From positions 1 to 64,000 of the forward strand of contig JBEKVI010000007.1 in assembly GCA_049514215.1 (NCBI GenBank): 64,000 nucleotides of DNA, read 5' to 3'. The notes beneath the pieces were generated by a model, which did no database searches, had not been told where the DNA came from, and saw nothing but the letters and a program-made list of their open reading frames with translations. The first letter of the stretch is position 1. Each line of letters begins with the position of its first letter. This stretch comes from BOG-994 sp049514215. GTDB taxonomy: Bacteria; Pseudomonadota; Gammaproteobacteria; Burkholderiales; Burkholderiaceae_D. Of the stretch, positions 62,578 through 64,000 are shown one piece after another. The position numbers and the translations under genes are program-made.

Positions 62578-63798
62578 CTAGGGGTTTTTCTGTTTCCCCT
62601 CGTCCTTGGATTTTGGCTCACCGCCGGCCGGCGAGCCATCCCTACGGAGAGGCTCAAAGATCTCCAGATACCTTCTTGCGGCCATGACGGCGGTAACGGA
62701 GGTGGCGGTCAAGTCACTTGACATCAGTCCCTCCTCGACCTGATCGACTCCAGCGGATAGGGCCGCGAGGTCGGATTGTTCGACGCCGCCAATCTGCCCC
62801 AATTCCTCCCCAACCATGAACGTCTGCCGCCAGATGGCGGGTGAATCGCTGACGCGCAGGGTCGCCGACCGAAAGATGAGACCGCTGTCGCTGACCAGTG
62901 TGGAGTTCATCAACTCGTCAAGGCGCGCCTCGTGGGACGAGATGAGCAGCACGACCGGATGATAGCGGTCGACCACCGGATGCTCGAGCAGCTTGGCGAT
63001 GTAGCTCTCGCCCTCATTGATCTCGTTTGAATTCAGCAGCACGACAACGATCGCGGCGTTCTCCATGATTCCCACAAGGGCCGGATTGGCCACAGCGTCG
63101 TTGTAGAACGACACGGCGCGAACGTGGCCCAGATCGGTGTCGTCAAAATCGACATACTCCACTAAGGATCCTTCATCCTCGCTCGTTGAATCGCCTAGCC
63201 AAGTGCGACCCACGCGTTGCTGCATCTGCCGGCCGAAGTACTGGATGATATTGGCGCTCCACAGTCCCGAGGGACTTAGAAATGCGATGCGCCAAACCCG
63301 CTTGTCGGACTGCTGTAGAGGGATTGCGTGCACACTTGGAACGAACAGGGCCCGAAAGATGTCCAGCGCGCTCACTCCGGCGAGATTGGTCAGCCGTTCG
63401 ACGACCGCACTGATGCGAGCGGCGGTATCCTCGGGACTCTCATTGCGCCGCGCAGAGATCTTGGACCAATTGGGGAAGGATCGGGCCTTGATATCCTCCA
63501 TATGAAGGAGGGCCAGATCGACGTGGCGGGGATCCTGTTGGATCTTGTCAAATAGCCGCAAGATGGGCTTCTTCTCTCCCTCAAGAGCCTGGAAATAGTA
63601 GCCGTTTTGGACGACCATAAGACCCGTGATGCGCGTTTTCAGGCCAGTCACGCGGGAGTACTCCGCGATCGAATCGGCATCGAATGCCCACTCCAGGGCA
63701 TTGGCCGCGCGACTGACGTACGCGATGCACGTCAGGTTTTCTTCAGGCGCATCGGACTCGGCACCCGTGCTGGTCTTCGTAAGATTGGTCGCATCCAC
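62578..63798 (-). CDS. BLUF-domain protein with C-terminal GTPase-like domain
   Basis: Residues 22-115 of this 406-residue protein follow the BLUF blue-light FAD domain: LTCIAYVSRA with Tyr27, SRVTGLKTRITGLMVVQNGY, YYFQALEG with Gln70, DKIQQDPRHVDLAL and FPNWSK with Trp111. The flavin-contact Asn expected near residue 51 is Thr, and the Met usually two after the Trp is Lys. Residues 165-330 resemble a small GTPase core (WRIAFLSPSGLWSANIIQYF, AAIVVVLLNSNEI, VVLLISSHEARLDEL), but the P-loop Gly-Lys-Ser is missing. The start is GTG. It converges with the cupredoxin operon. The combination is unfamiliar to me. Confidence 0.78.
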   Translation of the reverse strand: MDATNLTKTSTGAESDAPEENLTCIAYVSRAANALEWAFDADSIAEYSRVTGLKTRITGLMVVQNGYYFQALEGEKKPILRLFDKIQQDPRHVDLALLHMEDIKARSFPNWSKISARRNESPEDTAARISAVVERLTNLAGVSALDIFRALFVPSVHAIPLQQSDKRVWRIAFLSPSGLWSANIIQYFGRQMQQRVGRTWLGDSTSEDEGSLVEYVDFDDTDLGHVRAVSFYNDAVANPALVGIMENAAIVVVLLNSNEINEGESYIAKLLEHPVVDRYHPVVLLISSHEARLDELMNSTLVSDSGLIFRSATLRVSDSPAIWRQTFMVGEELGQIGGVEQSDLAALSAGVDQVEEGLMSSDLTATSVTAVMAARRYLEIFEPLRRDGSPAGGEPKSKDEGKQKNP

Positions 63799-64000
63799 GC
63801 TTATTCTGACCTAGAGGAGCACCGCAACAAGGGAGATCCATTATCCCAGAAGGTCAAGTCCAATTGAAGGATTTGAAATAGAGGGGAACTACGCTGTTGT
63901 CAGGCCCGCGGGACATCTGACCCAGCGATCGTATGTCCCGACCCCCAGCCCCCATGCTATCCATCCATCGGCTCGACTGCCCCGCGACCCAGGCGAAAAG
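63799..64000. other. Window end, no gene seen
   Basis: The last 200 bases upstream of the BLUF gene contain no supported reading frame; its promoter should lie here. Confidence 0.4.

Noticed and set aside
1..64000. tRNA, rRNA genes or CRISPR arrays
   Set aside because: No cloverleaf-like segment, rRNA signature or regularly spaced repeat was seen on either strand; a covariance-model search was not possible here.

Overview
The window is a GC-rich proteobacterial chromosome segment spanning the replication origin. The gene order mnmE-yidC-yidD-rnpA-rpmH on the minus strand facing dnaA-dnaN-gyrB on the plus strand is the classical beta/gamma-proteobacterial origin arrangement. The rest of the content (LysR, IclR and MarR regulators, Liv/Urt-type transport, a periplasmic molybdo-flavoenzyme, long GyrB) suggests a betaproteobacterium, possibly Burkholderiales. 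That placement is inference; there is no rRNA in the window. No tRNA, rRNA, CRISPR array or intact transposase was seen.

Layout. 0.2-4.2 kb: a 2-hydroxyacid dehydrogenase, a YiiM-type MOSC protein, a two-gene patatin operon and a short asparaginase-domain protein. 4.2-5.7 kb: almost gene-free, with one possible small membrane protein. 5.7-15.4 kb: the conserved origin core, including rpmH (44 aa) and a dnaA-dnaN intergenic region with a DnaA box followed by a DnaA-trio-like tract, a good oriC candidate. 15.46-39.89 kb: an accessory block that starts 13 bases after gyrB and is bracketed by an exact 15-bp inverted repeat. It holds SDRs, a CPA1 antiporter, hydrolases, a large wHTH/ATPase/TPR regulator and a periplasmic aldehyde/xanthine-oxidase-type three-subunit enzyme. 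It also holds at least three broken genes: an MFS transporter with a 1-nt frameshift, a flavocytochrome dehydrogenase operon collapsed by deletion, and katG missing about 250 central codons. A 33-bp element (28/33 identical) lies beside the LysR gene at 24 kb and upstream of the molybdoenzyme operon at 35 kb, linking the two.

40-45 kb: a divergent LysR/aldo-keto reductase pair, then an IclR gene divergent from a shikimate/quinate-type transporter and type II dehydroquinase operon, with a perfect ATTCCA-N3-TGGAAT palindrome between them.

45-55.6 kb: the most coherent unusual system, a ten-gene minus-strand amide uptake and hydrolysis cluster. In transcription order it encodes nicotinamidase (PncA), a signal-less AmiC/UrtA-like binding protein (likely a cytoplasmic sensor), an amidase, a Tat-exported amide/urea-type binding protein, two permeases, two ATPases, an AtzG-like small protein and an AtzE-like amidase. 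A divergent MarR gene shares a perfect 22-bp palindrome with pncA, and related motifs (core TTGCC(A/T)TGGAAAATA) lie before the sensor gene and the first amidase. I infer a MarR-controlled regulon.

55.7-63.8 kb: a VOC protein, a Tat-signal SDR, a quinone-oxidoreductase-like protein and a CDF transporter. Then comes an ECF sigma/anti-sigma pair divergent from a cytochrome c, Tat metallophosphoesterase and CuA-like cupredoxin operon, which faces a gene for a BLUF photoreceptor-like domain fused to a degenerate GTPase-like domain. The ECF redox operon and the BLUF fusion are the other two candidates for something little described.
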